From the NCBI GenBank assembly GCA_023627715.1, contig JAMAHW010000024.1, forward strand, positions 62,001-126,000: DNA of 64,000 nucleotides, given 5' to 3'. The stretch is from Periconia sp. R9002. Its lineage: Eukaryota; Ascomycota; Dothideomycetes; Pleosporales; Periconiaceae. Each line of letters starts with the position of its first letter. The first letter of the stretch is position 1. Below the pieces are notes generated by a model that ran no database searches, was not told where the DNA came from, and was given only the letters and a program-made list of their open reading frames with translations. The translations under genes were made by a program, and so were the position numbers. This document shows, piece by piece, positions 12,579 to 26,167 of this stretch.

Positions 12579-12607
<29 letters not shown>
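12579..12607. repeat. (TC)n microsatellite
   Basis: An uninterrupted TC dinucleotide run of about 14 units downstream of VTC4. Confidence 0.95.
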
Positions 12608-12612
<5 letters not shown>

Positions 12613-15600
12613 TATGTCTATATCCTCTTGCATGTACATGTATGTACCATAGCAAGCTAATATTCGGACGAAAACGTCTTCTTTTTTCTCTCGGTGGCAC
12701 TGAGGGTAATTTACGTATATTCTCCCGAATCACATCACACCGTCTGGGAGGTTGTCGTCTCGTTTGCTTAGTATTTATTCATGCAATAAGATCATGGTGT
12801 AGGTACATACGAATACCACGACCAAGCAATCCAAGCAATCCAGTCACATCATCTACCCTGTACCCATGCCCTTATCCATGACATACATACATACATTCAT
12901 ACATACACATACTTTACCACACCCGATATCCCGTACTCCTTAAACCCCCTCATTCCTGATCCACGCACGACGAGCAACCCACCCCACCTCAGCCATGTGC
13001 CATCCACCGTCCACGCGTAACGTATTTAGGGGAGTGAAGGGGAAGTCAGTGATGCCGTGGTTGCTGTGAGGATTAGGAGGTAAGAAGTGGACCCGCATCA
13101 GCGGTTAGGCAATTCTACTCATAACCTTTAGACCTGTGACGGAGGCTTGGTTTGGGGTTTTTTTCCCTCGTGGGTACTCGATAGATTGTAGATTCGAGCA
13201 TATTGTCGTTCGTTTGAGGTTTGAAGTTTGAGTGACCATTTTTGTTCTTTCTCCGTGAGATTGGTTTAGTGTAAGTAGTGGATGGTACTTCCTAGGCAAA
13301 ATTACGAATCGGGAGCGGTGTACATACACTACTGGAAGTAGAGTGGCAAGTACATAGGGCATCAATCAATACATGATAGATTTCGGAGTTGTAGTATGTA
13401 CGGTACGAAGTAGTATGTCGATATAATTCAAAAATACATATTAGACATTGATCATCTAACCCCCTCTCATACATCAACTCCTCCTATTCTTGGACTTCCC
13501 TGGTGCCTTAGCAACTAACCCCATCGCATGCACCGTTTAAATCACTACCCTCCTTGTCGCTTTCTATCCACAAGTCCGACATTATCCCCTCATAGCTATT
13601 CACACGCGCTTCGCACACTCCTACTCCATCTACCTCGACAATGGAAGGCTTTCCAGAAAACCCCAGGACGTAAGGGGAAGTAGACTGACTTTCCACAAAC
13701 AGCTGCACTTCCACATTCTTCAACTCCCTCGACGTCTTCAATGTGAGCAAAGGCGGTGGCGGTGTGATTGTTCCACAATGTCGTAGACGGTCGGTCCCTC
13801 CAGGCATGAGTCCGTTTGACATGACGAAGCGTAACACGGTGATGGATGGTATATGTACGTGTATTGGTATGGTATCTGGCTATCTGCTTTGGATGATGTA
13901 TATGTCCGGCCATCTATCTGGCTCCTGCCCAGGCGCTCGGCGCCTTCTTCTATATATACATATACTCTGACACGCAGTGCAATGGGGACCTGAACAAAAG
14001 CAAGAACAAGAGAGGGACTTCTGGAGTCGTCTAGGCTCCGTTGTTCGGCTTGATCCAAGCAAATTTCGGTCCTAGACGAGCAGATTTCCGTATAATCAGA
14101 AGGTAGAGGTACTGTGTGGAGGTGCATGGGCTACAGTGTAACAGCCACATGATCTCCCCTGCCGTTCCTGTCCCTTTGAGAGCACGAAAAAGACGGAGTT
14201 TTGCGCCGAAAAAAAGGATTCGAATATGACCAGCTCGTGTACAAAAACAAGCTGATCTGGTTCTTGAACGAGAGCCTCCTGGCTGGAGAGCTTTGAACCT
14301 CGCGCTACAAGGAGAACCGACGGCGGTAGCGGCTCGAATTCACCGACAGGTCCGCGTGCTGATTTTCTGTAATTATTGCGATAATATCACCAATGTTAGT
14401 TAGTTCATAGAGGAAAGAAAGTATGACAATGGTGACGAGCACCACCATCCAATATCTGACCCAGGGGATGAAAGGCATAAGTTCCGATAATCGCAACGCG
14501 CCAGAGTGTGATCATGTGGGAGGGGCGAAAAATGTGATTCATGTGATCTTGTATTCGTGTGCAGTGGTTTCGCGGCATTGAACGTCTGAACAGACATGGC
14601 ATCCACCTTGTTCTACGGTCCATGAGAAAGAAAACTGCACATCGGACTCGGCCCATTGAAAAGACAAGACAGAGACGTGACAATCACGACCGTGGCCAGA
14701 TTGACCCATGAAACAGCAGAACTTCACCAATTACTATTCAAGATCAATGCGTGAACAAACAGATGCGGGTCAATCGGGAGTGAGAATCGAGTGCAAGTGT
14801 GATTGTAAACGTGTCCATGACATCTGTCAACAAGCTACCGCGTTGGAATCACTGTGCGATTGCTACATCCGTAGAGGACTAGAAGTGGGTCAGATATTGC
14901 TCATCACGAAGTTGCACCCGCGATGAGGTTAAGCTTTTGTGGTTGGGGCAAACGGCTCGTATATTTGTCGGTCTCGAACACGGGTGGCGCACACATCTTT
15001 TTTTATCCGGGGAAACGAAACAAGTGACATCGGACTAATTAATCTATCGCAAGCGAATTCTCGGTCTTTTCACAGATGCTGAACAATTTTTCTCCGGGGA
15101 TAAGTATGTTAGCGAGGGATTGTGTGGCGCGGCGTGCGTATCGATATGTATACGACGGCGAATGGCCTACTGGCCTTGATTTGCTTCCGAATTAGCAACG
15201 GCTCTGGACCGTTTACAAGCTCTTCACATGGTCTCGAAATCGGCAAACAAAGTGGAGGAGTGCCGAGATAAGCGATTGCGACCTAGTTACGCTTGCCGGG
15301 TGCGACGATGCTGAATTGATTGCACGGCAACGGCGAAACTCGGGAGGCAAGGTGTACAAATGATGTGAGTGTTGTAACTTGTCGCCGTTGCCGTAGCAGG
15401 CGCGGTGGTTACGTCGAAACTCAATTGCGGCTTGGCGACCATCAGTTATCGTGGCACGGCTACGGTTGGAGGCTGGAATGAGCTGCTGTGCTCTGATCTC
15501 GTGCGGCTGGCACAATCTTGGTTTTCTTTTTCCCTTTCCCGCTCCCCGAGACGCTACGGCACGGTAGCTAGCGGGTCCCTTTCGCGTTTGGCGCAGGCGC

Positions 15601-16726
15601 AGGTGGATGCAAAACGCGTCATGTTGGGCAACGTGGATTGCCCTAAGCAGAGGTTGGGGAAGTGAAGAGCGAAGAGACTGCGAGGCTCTGTGCACGGACG
15701 GTGAGATGACGCCGTGATCGACGTTGCGGCAAAAAGCGATCACAATATTAATTTTTGGAGATCCGACACGGCGCGGTCGGGGCGAATGCAAATTAATGGA
15801 GGCGGCCTGAAGATAGGGGCAGCGTGGTGCAAGTTTTGATTTTGAGCAGCAGTGCCTTTGAGGGATGATTGTCAGTCGGATAAAAAGCAAAAGGGGAGTG
15901 GGTCGTCGTACAGGAAGAGATTGTGTACATGGCATGGGCATGATGTTTAATGAAGCCATGTCATCGGGCAGGGTGGATAATGGAAGGCAAACGGTCGGAG
16001 GAGAGTGGGCTGCTAGTAGAGATTTGCTAGGCACATAATGCTCTGGCGTAGTTAAATGTGGACGAAGGAGGTGGTGCAATGGGAAAAGTGAAGATGCATG
16101 AATGGGCAGTAGGAAGAGGCGGCCGAATCTGAAACGCGGTGCCAAGAGCGGTCACGGCCAAATCGGGCCATTCTACCCAACCACCACCACTGTCATACGG
16201 TCACCACATATACCCAGCGGTGGGTGTTTGTGGCATGTGCAGGGAAACATTCACGCTACCCATGCCCATCACTTGTCGACAAGCTCCCTAGTCTCCCACC
16301 GCGGACTGTGGTTCGTCGACTCTGGACAAAACAATCTGGTAGCATTGAGAAATCGATATCAGACCCTGTGCCATGCAACCCCCTTCTCCATGCGTTTAAT
16401 CGCCCTCACACGCAAAACAAAAGGTTTAATTTCGCAGCCGTTTCAATATGCCCATTATTTCCAACGTGTACAAGTACACTAGACATGTTTGCTGAGGGGC
16501 CGTGTCTCCACCGCTTGCTTGCACGTCCTCCCTCCGCTGTGCGCAAGGTCCCCTTTAGTGACTCTAGTACAGCTAACTATATTTCTTATTGCTGTCAAGT
16601 CCCTTAACCGGACCTTGTTCCTGCGTCATGGCTCCACACATAACTAGCCGTTGGATCCCGTCCCCAGCCCCCTTGGACCTGCCTTAGTATCCTCTGCGTA
16701 CCTAGGTAGTCTGGGGCCATCTAGGT

Positions 16727-16744
16727 ACACACACACACACACAC
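16727..16744. repeat. (AC)9 microsatellite
   Basis: An uninterrupted AC run of nine units directly after a CTAGGT word. Confidence 0.95.
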
Positions 16745-17235
16745 TATGTAGCCACGGTATATAGACGACTGCAGTGCCCCGAGTCCAAGTCTCGCTTTCT
16801 CTACCCTTCCTGGTTTCTTGGTCCATCACTCGGCTTGTCCCTCGTTTCCTTTGAGAGTAAACCAAAGCCAGGCATTGATTGATTAATCGTGGGTGACACA
16901 GTCACGCACCTAGGTATCAAGTCGTTTGTGCCTCAAAAGTGCTCCAGTGCGAGGTGCCCAACATTGAAGCACCAGTGACCAACTAGACGGCACCACCCCA
17001 CGTGACCCGCAATCCCACATGCACCTTCCTCGGTGCTCCAACCTCGACGTTAGCTATATTTTGCTCCTCCGTCCACCCCCAACCTCACTCGTTTCTCCAT
17101 ACAGACACCCAGTTGTCTGTTCCATTCTTTCCCGTGGCCGTCCTGCTACGACTCACTCACTAATTGCCGCTCGTTTTCCTCTGCGGACCACTATTTCATA
17201 ATATCACCAAAAAACAAGCAGACTCTGCCTTCGCC

Positions 17236-19588
17236 ATGAAGCTGTCTGTCTTGGCCCTCGCCGCCGTGGTGGCCTCTGTCGCTGCTACTCCCGTCACCCC
17301 GGCTGCTCCGCGTCCTGCTCACCACCTTCGTCCTATGCGGCCTCGCCAGGACACCAACTCGACTGCTCCGCCGTGTGCCCGTGTTTCTCAGACCGTCTAC
17401 AGCCACCCGTCAGACAGCTTGACAACCCAGGTTCCCGCCCAGTTGGCTTACGACTGCCTTCAGTCCATTCCTGTCAATGTCTCGTCTGCCAAGAACTTGC
17501 TGGCCGAGATGCCTACCTACCTCAACTGGCAGAGCACGTTGACTGCCCTCAAGAATCCCCCCGCCGATTATGTCGAGAAGGTCCAGCCTCCCCTCGATAT
17601 CCTAGGTGGTTTGCAAAAGATCTCTGCTGCACTCGATGCTGGCGAGTTCACGAGTGAATACGACTTTGGCTGGACACTGTACACTTTGATCCAGTCCGCC
17701 CACGACGGACATTTCTCCTACGTCCCCGATTCCGTGTCAACCTTCTTTACCTGGGGACGACGCGTTCCTCTCGTCTCTGTATCTGAGGATGGTAAGAAGC
17801 TGCCCGCCATCTTTGCATTCGAGGATGTATTGGGTCTTCAGTTCAAGAATATTTCTTACACGCCATCGCCCGTGACTCAGATCGACGGAGTGGATGCTGT
17901 CGAATTCCTGGAGAACTGGAGCCAATTCGGATCTCTTCAGGATCGAGATGCTCTATACAACAACGTCTTCTACGAATTGGCCCAAGTCAGTCTCGGCACG
18001 GATGGTAGTGGAACCGGCTCATTCACCGGTGGTGGCCGCGGTCGCTATGTGTACCCTGGTGCCACAACGACACTTACATTTGCCAACGGTACAAATCACA
18101 CCATGGAGAACTACGCCAATGTCTGGCAGACTTTCCGAGGCATCCAGACCGGCGAAGATCTGGCCAATAAATTCATCACTTACACTGCTTCTGCTGCTTC
18201 CGCAGCCTCAGTCAAGACGATCCACACCGCAGCCAGTAATGACGCCCCACAGACTCCCGAGATGCCCGGATACCCTACTCCCGTCGTTGCCGGTCCTGCG
18301 GGCATCATCAATGGATACTACCTCGAAGGTTCCGGCCATGAAGACACCGCAGTCCTTCAAGTAAAGAATTTTGTCAATTCTGACTACTATGAAGAGCTCT
18401 TCCAGCAGACTTCCCAACAATTCTTTGCAAAGGCGCTTGCCGATGGCAAAAGCAAGTTGATCATTGACCTTCAAGCCAATGGCGGAGGTACCATTCTTCA
18501 GGGATACGATCTTTTCAAACAGCTATTCCCTTCGCTTGATCCCTACGGAGCGAACCGGTGGAGGTACACGGAAGGCGCCGACCTCATCGGACAGGCATAC
18601 AGCGCTTTCACTGCCAATGCTCCTCGCGCGGAATCAGGTAATTACACCTTGACTAGCGCTCAGGTGACCTGGTTCGATCGCCAGACGGACATGACTGTTG
18701 ATGGCAAGCCGTTCGGTTCTTGGAAGGAGAAGGTCGGCCCTCATGAGGTCAATGGAGGTAAGATTTTACCGGTACTGGCCATTCACAATCATGCACTGAC
18801 TCTATGCAGATGAATACACTACCGTCGCTCGCTGGAATCTTTCTGATCCTCTTATCCACTACTTTGGCGGCATCAACATTACCGGCTATGGACCCCTGTC
18901 CAATGTTACTGGACCTCCCAAGTTCAAGCCAGAGAACATTGTGTTGCTTACGGATGGCTACTGCGCGTCTACGTGCAGCATCTTCAGCGAGTTCATGACC
19001 AGCCAGGGCGGTGTCAAAACCATCGCGTTGGGCGGGCGTAGCAACCGCAACAAGATCCAAGCTGTGGGCGGAGTCAAGGGCGTAAACAGTCTCTCGTGGA
19101 GCTATCTCCAGGCCGCGGCCGAGAATGCCAAGGACCTTGCACCTCCCGAGTTGAAGGAGAAATTGAACTCGTCAGTGCTAGCTACGGAATACACCAAGAA
19201 TTTGGTGTTTAACCGCGCAGCTACCAACCCCAACCTCAACGTCCGTGATGGCCTTGCCATGAACGACACCTCCGGAACCGCACTGCAATTCATCTACCAG
19301 GAGGCTGACTGCCGACTCTACTACACCCCTGAAATGACTGTGGACGCAACTGCAGCGTGGAAAGCGGCTGCCGACGCACAGTGGGGCAACAGTGGCAAAT
19401 GTATTGGCGAAGATAATCCTGGTGGCGAGAAGCGCTCGAACGATGTCTCTGTTGCTACTACTAAGCTCGCTGCGAACCGTCTGAAGGTGGCTCACGCTGC
19501 TGCACTCCAGCAGTACGAGGCATTTGAGAGGAGCTTCAAGCTGGAGACTGTCTGCGACAAGGAGCGCGCCGGCTGGATGAAGCCTTGA
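17236..19588 (+). CDS. Secreted S41-family (CPAF-like) serine peptidase
   Basis: Exons 17236..18757 and 18810..19588 join to 766 residues (52-nt intron with GTAAGA donor, splitting a Gly/Asp junction). A signal peptide covers about residues 1-18, followed by a Pro/Arg-rich segment with possible processing at MRPRQ. The mid region has an interaction-type segment around ITYSP/VTQIDGVDAVEFL. The tail-specific-protease core includes ISGHEDTAVLQVKNF-like and LIIDLQANGGG segments, then VLLTDGYCASTCSIFSEF, where the Ser at about 561 is the likely nucleophile (inference from family layout). Many N-x-S/T sites fit a secreted glycoprotein. Fungal S41 proteins of this layout are common but their substrates are unknown. 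ATG 17236 gives the signal peptide; the open frame extends further upstream without need. Confidence 0.88.
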
Positions 19589-20097
19589 GCTGGTGTTGAT
19601 TGAGAGCGTGTCTGTAATATGTAATATTCTGCGATCATAACGATCGATGAGATGCTGGGCACCTATGAGAATAGAAGTTACTCATGATGAGAAGGTGATT
19701 ACGACAGCATCACCAGCGCATTGTCTCAGCGAATCGCTGCAGCTTGCCTGGGATTGCAAGCAGTCGAATGAGCAGGGGCAATGGAAGTCGACAAAAAAGA
19801 CTCCAATGTAACATAGTTAAAAGATACCATGACCAAAAAAAAGGTCAAAATAATTCCAATCATGACATTGCACCACAGCAAATGGTCGTCTTCTTGCTCT
19901 CCTCTTTTTTTTCAGCTCCGAATATTGGTGTCGGGTGTATGTATGCATATATATGTAGGTGTATATAAGTAAGGAGGCGGGCGCATTTACCCAAACTGGG
20001 GTTTTTTTCCATCTGATGTGATGACCCCTGCATATGTATGTATGTAGGTCCGCTTACTGCATGTCTAGGTACTTGGATATGTCCCCGGGATGACTTT

Positions 20098-20104
<7 letters not shown>

Positions 20105-20134
<30 letters not shown>
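20105..20134. repeat. (GT)15 microsatellite
   Basis: Fifteen uninterrupted GT units, between the S41 protease and the oxidase gene. Confidence 0.95.
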
Positions 20135-20138
<4 letters not shown>

Positions 20139-20308
20139 GGGAAGGTAGTATCGTAGTATTCACTATTTCGTTAAAAGGGGAGGGAGTGAGGGGTGTCAGC
20201 ACGGGGCACTAATCATTCCATTCCATTTTCATACGATCAGTCCGATCAGATTAGATCTAGAATCGACAAATCCAATCTTATCTCCTTTGAAGCCTCTGGG
20301 TGCTATTG

Positions 20309-20332
20309 TGTATGTATGTATGTATGTATGTA
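20309..20332. repeat. (TATG)n microsatellite
   Basis: A perfect GTAT/TATG tetranucleotide run of about six units, followed by TACATAG. Confidence 0.9.
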
Positions 20333-23300
20333 CATAGCACGAGGTATTCTATCTATACAGCACTTGAGCGGCGTTAAGGATGGGGTTCACCATTATTAAA
20401 TTTTAAAAAAAAAAACAAAAAACACATCCCAGTATTTTATTCGCTTTTTGAAATTCCACGCGGGAGTGCATGTCGTGTTCAAGTACCTACCTGTAGGGCA
20501 CGTTGGATTTGTACTTGTAAGCCTTTAAGGGTGTGGGTGAAAGTGAGGTAAGCCGATCATCCATCGTCCATGAGGGGAGGGGAGAGGAAATCAAAACATT
20601 TCAAATGATTACTTACTTTACTTTACTTACTCTTTCTGGTGTGATCTGGGGTGGTTGTGGGATTTGATTGGAGTTGTTTGATTAGGCATTGATGCTTTTG
20701 AAGCACTGAGGGGTGTACAATTTATTTTGTCGGTTTTTTTTTGGGATTCGTTTAAGTTGACAACGTTTTGCGCGTGGTTATGTAGGTAGGTATGTATGTA
20801 TGTATCAATTGATGTATGTAGGTATGCTTGCGAGAGTGAGACCGAGAGCGAGGTCGTGCGTGGCGCGTTGGGTGTGTGGTGTAGGTGTGGTGTGGGTGAA
20901 GTGAGGTAAGCTTGTCATCAGGATGGGGAGTGATTACTCTTTTGTTTAGAATAAGGTATAGTTTCAGTTCGTTCGTTTGTTCGTTCCATCCTTTTTGGAG
21001 AATTTCAATGAACTACTGTGTGTGCATTGATACAGAAGAGCATGAACACGCGGTAAGAAGAGTCTGGCGGTTTTGCTCGCTTGCTCGGTAGGTATGTATG
21101 GATGTAGGTATGTAACCGAGTTACGAGTACCGTTGACTGGCTAACTACGTACGTACAATGTACTGGTGTTGATGTACTCAAGTGCTTATGCAAGTCGTCG
21201 CGACGGTTATGCACCAAGGTACATATAGGTAAAGTTAGTTACCTAGGTAGAGAAGCGTGCGGCGCAATATGATTCTTTCTCTCCTGCATACCACCAACGA
21301 GTGACGCGCATGATAAGCCCCGGCCCAGGTAACCAGGTAGTTATGCTTAGATGCTATGCTTCTTTACGCCCGACGCCCGGTATACTTTATATCGGGTATC
21401 CCGCCCAACTCCAACTCACACGCAGGAACAAAGAAGAAAAAGTAGCGCTGCGACATGGTCTGTGTTTTGAGTAACCTCCCCGCGTGTTTGCGTAACCGGT
21501 CGCTTAGTCTACATAATAGATGGGTGGCTTTTTACTTGATTTGGATGTGTTTAGGTGGGACGCGAATGTCACTCTGACACGCCTCCTCCTTCCATCATCC
21601 AGCCCCCAGCTGAGGAGAGAGGAGAAACAGGCAAATGGTTCGCATTTTTTTCTTCTTTTGCGCAGAAAGCGATTCGCGGCTTTACCTACTGACATGACAG
21701 GTCCACGTGCTTGCTGGCTGCAAAATTAGCTATGTAGGTAGCACACAGCTTATGGGCCTGGCGCCACGGTGAGGTATTTTGTTATGGGATGAAGTGGTAG
21801 ATTGGTTGATCCTTTGTTGCTGTGCTGTGCGGTGCTTAGATGGATGGCATTGGTGGGAAAAGCGGAAATGGTTTACTGCGGTATGAATGGCGACATGCCT
21901 TTCTCCATCTTTCACCCCACGGGCCGGTCCTTCCGTGGTGTTGGTGGAGGAAACCCCCGGGGGGCTTCTGTTGGAGCAACGGAACGGCTGAGATTGATGT
22001 TGCGCGACGACACATGAGAACGTGACGACTCGTGCGACGCGCACAAACAGGGTATACCGAAGACCAGAAAGTAGAAATCCAATCTTGCGGAGAGGTGAGA
22101 AAAGGGAAAAGAATAAGGCGCCAGCACTGTACATAGATGGGGGCAGATGTAACCTGTACTGTAAAAGTGATTGTTTCTAGGTCAGGTTGGTCAAGCCACC
22201 AACTGCCAGTGTTGAAGGGGCCCCATGCTGTTGTTCCATCGGTACTTGAGGTTATAGGCTGGGGGTGGGAGGATTGCCTGGTGTTGGGTTTTAATGATTA
22301 GGTGTGCATGGGGGAAGGATGGATGACTGGTAGGATAAGCTCGTGTTTGGTTATTGTTCACCCTCGAGTCAGGTCTTGACTACTCTTCCAGGGTCCAAGG
22401 TGTGCGTGCAGCACGCCTGATGTTTTTCTACGGCCATTGGGTGAACGGGAAACGAACGGGTCAACGGTGTATTAAGCGTGACAGTTAGTCTAGACTCTAT
22501 AGTATGTAGGATTCGCGGTTGGGGGGGTTTTCGTTTGCCTACGGTGTTTAATGCGCTCAAATTAGCTTTTGTTGTGCTGAATGTTTTACCGCTCAAGTGT
22601 GAGTGAGGCGTATCGTGGTGTAGTACAAGAATAAGTTCAATTTATATGCGATCGCGAACCAGATCCGTGGACTCTGGTGGTCGCGATAAACTCTCTGCGC
22701 GTGGTTAGGGATTGCTGCGCCCAGCACGCAGGTACACGGCGTAGGCAGAGTGCTTGGTTCGCTCGTTAGATGCTGGGTCTCGTGGCCGGTCGGTCCCAAT
22801 GTTGGGGGCCGCGTTCTTCCTGCAACCCGGCACCGATATATTACTATTCCGGATGCTTAGGATAACATCACTATCGATTGTTTCTCCTGCGCCCACTGGC
22901 TACGTTAGCTGTGCTTACCTCACTTACAGCCTTAAGAGATTCCAGTCGTCCTCCAGCTGGCACCCTGCGCGCACGTGCGGCTTCCATTCATGGGATTCCC
23001 CAGGGTTTGCTTCTTTCCACCCACCATCGTACAGACCCTGCTTTCCTTATCGAGGGAGTATGGCTCCAATTATGATGATGGGATTGTGCCCTCCTCCAGG
23101 TTCCCATACCTAGTTCTTGGCCGCATGACTACCCTAGTCAGACCTTCGATATTGTTTAGTGAGGTATCATTCAACTCAGGTCCCTGCCGCTTCTCTGTTC
23201 CTCAGGCTGAACCTGGCGTTTTTGGTTGCCTATATATTACGTTGGGATGCTCCGATTCATAGCCAACTCGAAGCCTGACACTGTCCTCACTCCTCTCTTG

Positions 23301-23418
23301 CTGACTTCGGAAGCCTTCGTTAGAGCTTACCTAGGTATGTTGGATATAGTCCTATCACGTAACCTAGTTTTTTCACTAATTTGGTTTGTTCACTGCTTTA
23401 GGCAGCACGGCAGTAAGG

Positions 23419-23427
23419 TATATATAT
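23419..23427 (+). promoter_or_regulatory. TATA box of the FAD oxidase gene
   Basis: TATATATAT lies about 95-103 bases before the ATG at 23522, a usual distance for a fungal TATA element. It is inferred from position and composition. Confidence 0.45.
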
Positions 23428-23521
23428 GCCCACTGCCTCAGTAGGGAGATAGTTCAACCAAGAGATCTCCACATATCTACCTCAACCTATAGCTTGTTGC
23501 AAAAGAGGGATATATCTTACC

Positions 23522-25138
23522 ATGAAGCTCGAAATCCTGTTCAGCGGCCTCCTCGCTGGTCTGGCTTCGGCCAGCCTTGCATCTAGGGCTCGCCAGATCG
23601 CAGACTGTCTCAGTGAGAAGAACGTTCCTGTGGAGTGGCCATACTCTCCCGACTACGCGGAGTTGGCTGAGCCTTTCAACCTTCGGTTGCCCTACAAGCC
23701 CAAGGTCATCGTGCTCCCCACGACCGAGCAACATGTACAGGACGGAGTCAAATGCGCCAATGAGGGTGGATTCAAGGTCCAGGCTCGATCGGGTGGTCAC
23801 TCTTACGCTTCTTTCAGTTCAGGAGGCAAGGACGGCTCAGTTGGTATGTATCGAACGACACGCGCGATAGAAAGATATAGTGCTCACATAAAACAGTAAT
23901 CAACCTTCAAGGCCTCCACAACATCTCCGTGGATGCCAGCACCAACGTTGCCAAGGTCGGCGGGGGTGTTCGTTTGGGTAACCTTGCCCAGGGTGTTTAT
24001 GACCAAGGCAAGCGTGCCATTTCTCACGGTACCTGCCCTGGTGTCGGTATTGGCGGTCACTTCACCCATGGAGGTAAGAAAACCTTCCCTTGAGTCATCA
24101 CGTGACTATATTTTCTTACCATACATGTATGCTGATAATACCTCAGGTTATGGTCATACTTCCCGTAACTGGGGTATCGCTCTCGACCATATTGTAGCCC
24201 TCGACGTCGTCTTGGCTGACGGCTCACTCGTCAAAGCCGACTTCAAGGAGAACACCGACCTTTTCTGGGCTCTCCGCGGGGCTGCCGACTCATTCGGTAT
24301 CATCACCAACTTTTACCTCCGCACTCAAGCCGCCCCAGAGAAAATCTTGTACTTCGGTTTCCAATGGGGTGATAAACTCTTCGGCAAGAAGGAGGACTTC
24401 ACCAACACCTTCCTCCACCTCCAACAAGTCTCTCTCAACAAGTCAATCATCGACAATCGCATCTCGTACGGCATCTACCTCGACGGCGTCGCCACTTACA
24501 ACCTCGGCGGCACCTTCTTCGGCACCGAGAAAGAATTCAACGAGACCATCGCCCCCGAAATTCTCCGCACCCTCCCCGCCGTTAACACCACCATCATCCA
24601 AGAATACGACTGGATCGGCTACCTCAAGTACCTATCGGACATCAACCGCATTGTGGAGCCCCTCGAAGGCTACGACGAACACGACACCTTCTTCGCCAAA
24701 TCCATCACCGTCCCCGAAAAGGACGGCGGTCTCACGAAGAAAACCCTCGACGCTTTCTACGACTACATTCACGCTGGAGCCCCCATCGACTACTTCGTCA
24801 TCATCAACCTGTACGGCGGCCCCGGCTCCGCCATCAACACAAAGGACACCAATTTCGCCGCCTACAATGACCGCGACTCCCTTTTTGTCTTCCAGAACTA
24901 CGGAAAAACCAAGGAGCAGAAGGGTATTGATTTTATCAACGGTATCAACGACGTTATCATCAAGGCGCAGCCTGAAACTCACTTTGGAGCGTATCTCAAC
25001 TACGTCGATCCTAGCTACAGTCGCGAGACGGCGCATGAGCTTTACTATGGCGCCGAGCTGAGCAAGAAGATTCAAGCTCTCAAGCCAAAGTATGACCCGC
25101 TTTCTACGTTTTGGAACCCGCAGAGCTTTGAGGCGTAG
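23522..25138 (+). CDS. Secreted FAD-linked oxidase, AA7/BBE-like
   Basis: Exons 23522..23843, 23897..24073 and 24147..25138 join to 496 residues (introns 53 and 73 nt). A signal peptide covers about residues 1-20. The PCMH-type FAD domain has KPKVIVLPTTEQHVQ, then RSGGHSYASFSSGG with His93, and HGTCPGVGIGGHFTHGGYGHTSR with Cys154. These two residues sit where glucooligosaccharide oxidases attach FAD to both a His and a Cys, so bicovalent flavinylation is likely (inference). The C-terminal BBE domain has YLNYVDPSY, YYGAELSKKIQALKPKYDP and FWNPQSF. Family role: oxidation of sugars, alcohols or secondary metabolites with release of H2O2. The substrate cannot be told from the sequence. No biosynthetic cluster surrounds it, which favours a carbohydrate substrate weakly. 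Confidence 0.92.
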
Positions 25139-26167
25139 ATTGTGTGAGTATTTTTGTTTTTGTAGCATATGATCATTTTCCCCATAGGCTGTTCGGCTCG
25201 TAAATAGAATGAATTGCACGTATATAATTTGAGTATTTGTACAGTGTTTGTGGATGTGTGATGTGCCTTTGAACCTGTCGATTGGAATACCCTTTCACCA
25301 CGCTGAGTCCTAATTTATGGAGTGTGGTTGTAGAGACGAGGGATATAACTTGAAGTTACTAGGGGTGTAGTTGGAGGGTTGAGAAAGGTTCGTGATGTGT
25401 AAACCTACGTAAATGGCATTGAAAAAGATGACCTATCGTTCTCTCTACTATAAGATAAGATGGTTTACTTTGTAGAGAGTGTTACTTACTGTATAAACAC
25501 CTCGACGTCCTACACAACGAAGCGCTCTACGTGTAGCTTATCCCAATGTCTTGCGATCCTTTGAAAGCACTGTTTGAGATATTCTTTCGTACTGAGATCA
25601 CGAGTGTACAAAAAAAGGACAAGAGGACGGGGGGCGCGATTTCAAGCTGGCGAGGTCGTAGATGTAGGACTTATAAATGTTCCTAATACATGATTTTACG
25701 TAGAAATGATAAGGTGACGCGCATGTTGTTGTTCTCTGGTGCACGACGGGACAATAAAGAGTGATGCGTATTAGTTGCGATACGTGGGTGAGGTAGCACA
25801 TATTCCTACTCAACGACTTTTGTCCTTTGCGCTTGCAGAAACTCAGCGCGAGCCTCAAATGTATTCAACCCCCTGAACCTTCTGCATGTGCGTTGACATA
25901 TATTTTTATAACTAGTCAGGGTGAATTTTGGAAACTGACCAAGATGGGAAAGAATCACTGATAGAGTAGAGGGTACATGCCACAGGTGGTTCAATTTTGG
26001 CGATTAAAGAAATTGGTATTAAAAATCAAGAAAACTCGTTTGACCTCAACTAAATACAATGCGGAGTATCATAACATACAAAACCGAACTCCAAACTCCA
26101 AACACAAACACCAACCATCTAGCACCGGCACGGGCTCCCTTGCCAAGAGAAAGGGCAAGTAAGCTAC
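25139..26167. other. Convergent intergenic region, nothing seen
   Basis: This lies between the 3' ends of the oxidase (+) and the FCP1-like gene (-). It is AT-leaning, with no domain-bearing frame, RNA gene or clear repeat. Confidence 0.5.

Larger units (their letters stand above)
12248..17235. other. 5-kb gene-poor intergenic region
   Basis: No gene recognised. It contains a (TC)n tract at 12579-12607, TACA/CATA repeats near 12880-12910, an (AC)n tract at 16727-16744 and CCTAGGTA words near 16698 and 16909. The 310-codon minus-strand frame at 15213-16145 opens with TTG, has no recognisable domain and is rejected below. The last ~200 bases should be the promoter and leader of the S41 protease. 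Confidence 0.5.
19589..23521. other. 3.9-kb gene-poor intergenic region with simple repeats
   Basis: No gene recognised. It has a (GT)15 run at 20105-20134, TATG tetranucleotide runs near 20309-20332 and 20785-20830, poly-A near 20405-20420, and several TACCTAGGTA-type words (about 21238 and 23328). Short open frames in it look random. The final 100 bases contain the TATA box of the oxidase gene. Confidence 0.5.

Noticed and set aside
14210..14300. Minus-strand TTCGAATCC followed by a T run, resembling a tRNA 3' end
   Set aside because: The T-stem pairing fails and there is no cloverleaf upstream. An imperfect inverted repeat at 14228-14264 is weak.
15213..16145. 310-codon minus-strand open frame
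   Set aside because: It opens with TTG, has no signal, domain or coherent composition, and lies in repeat-bearing gene-poor DNA. It is most likely chance.
24369..25061. 230-codon Ser/Thr/Pro-rich frame inside the oxidase gene
   Set aside because: It is a shadow of the oxidase third exon, and its composition arises from codon bias.
17236..25138. Secondary-metabolite cluster containing the protease and oxidase
   Set aside because: No synthase, P450, transporter or regulator lies nearby, and ~4 kb of gene-free DNA separates the two genes.
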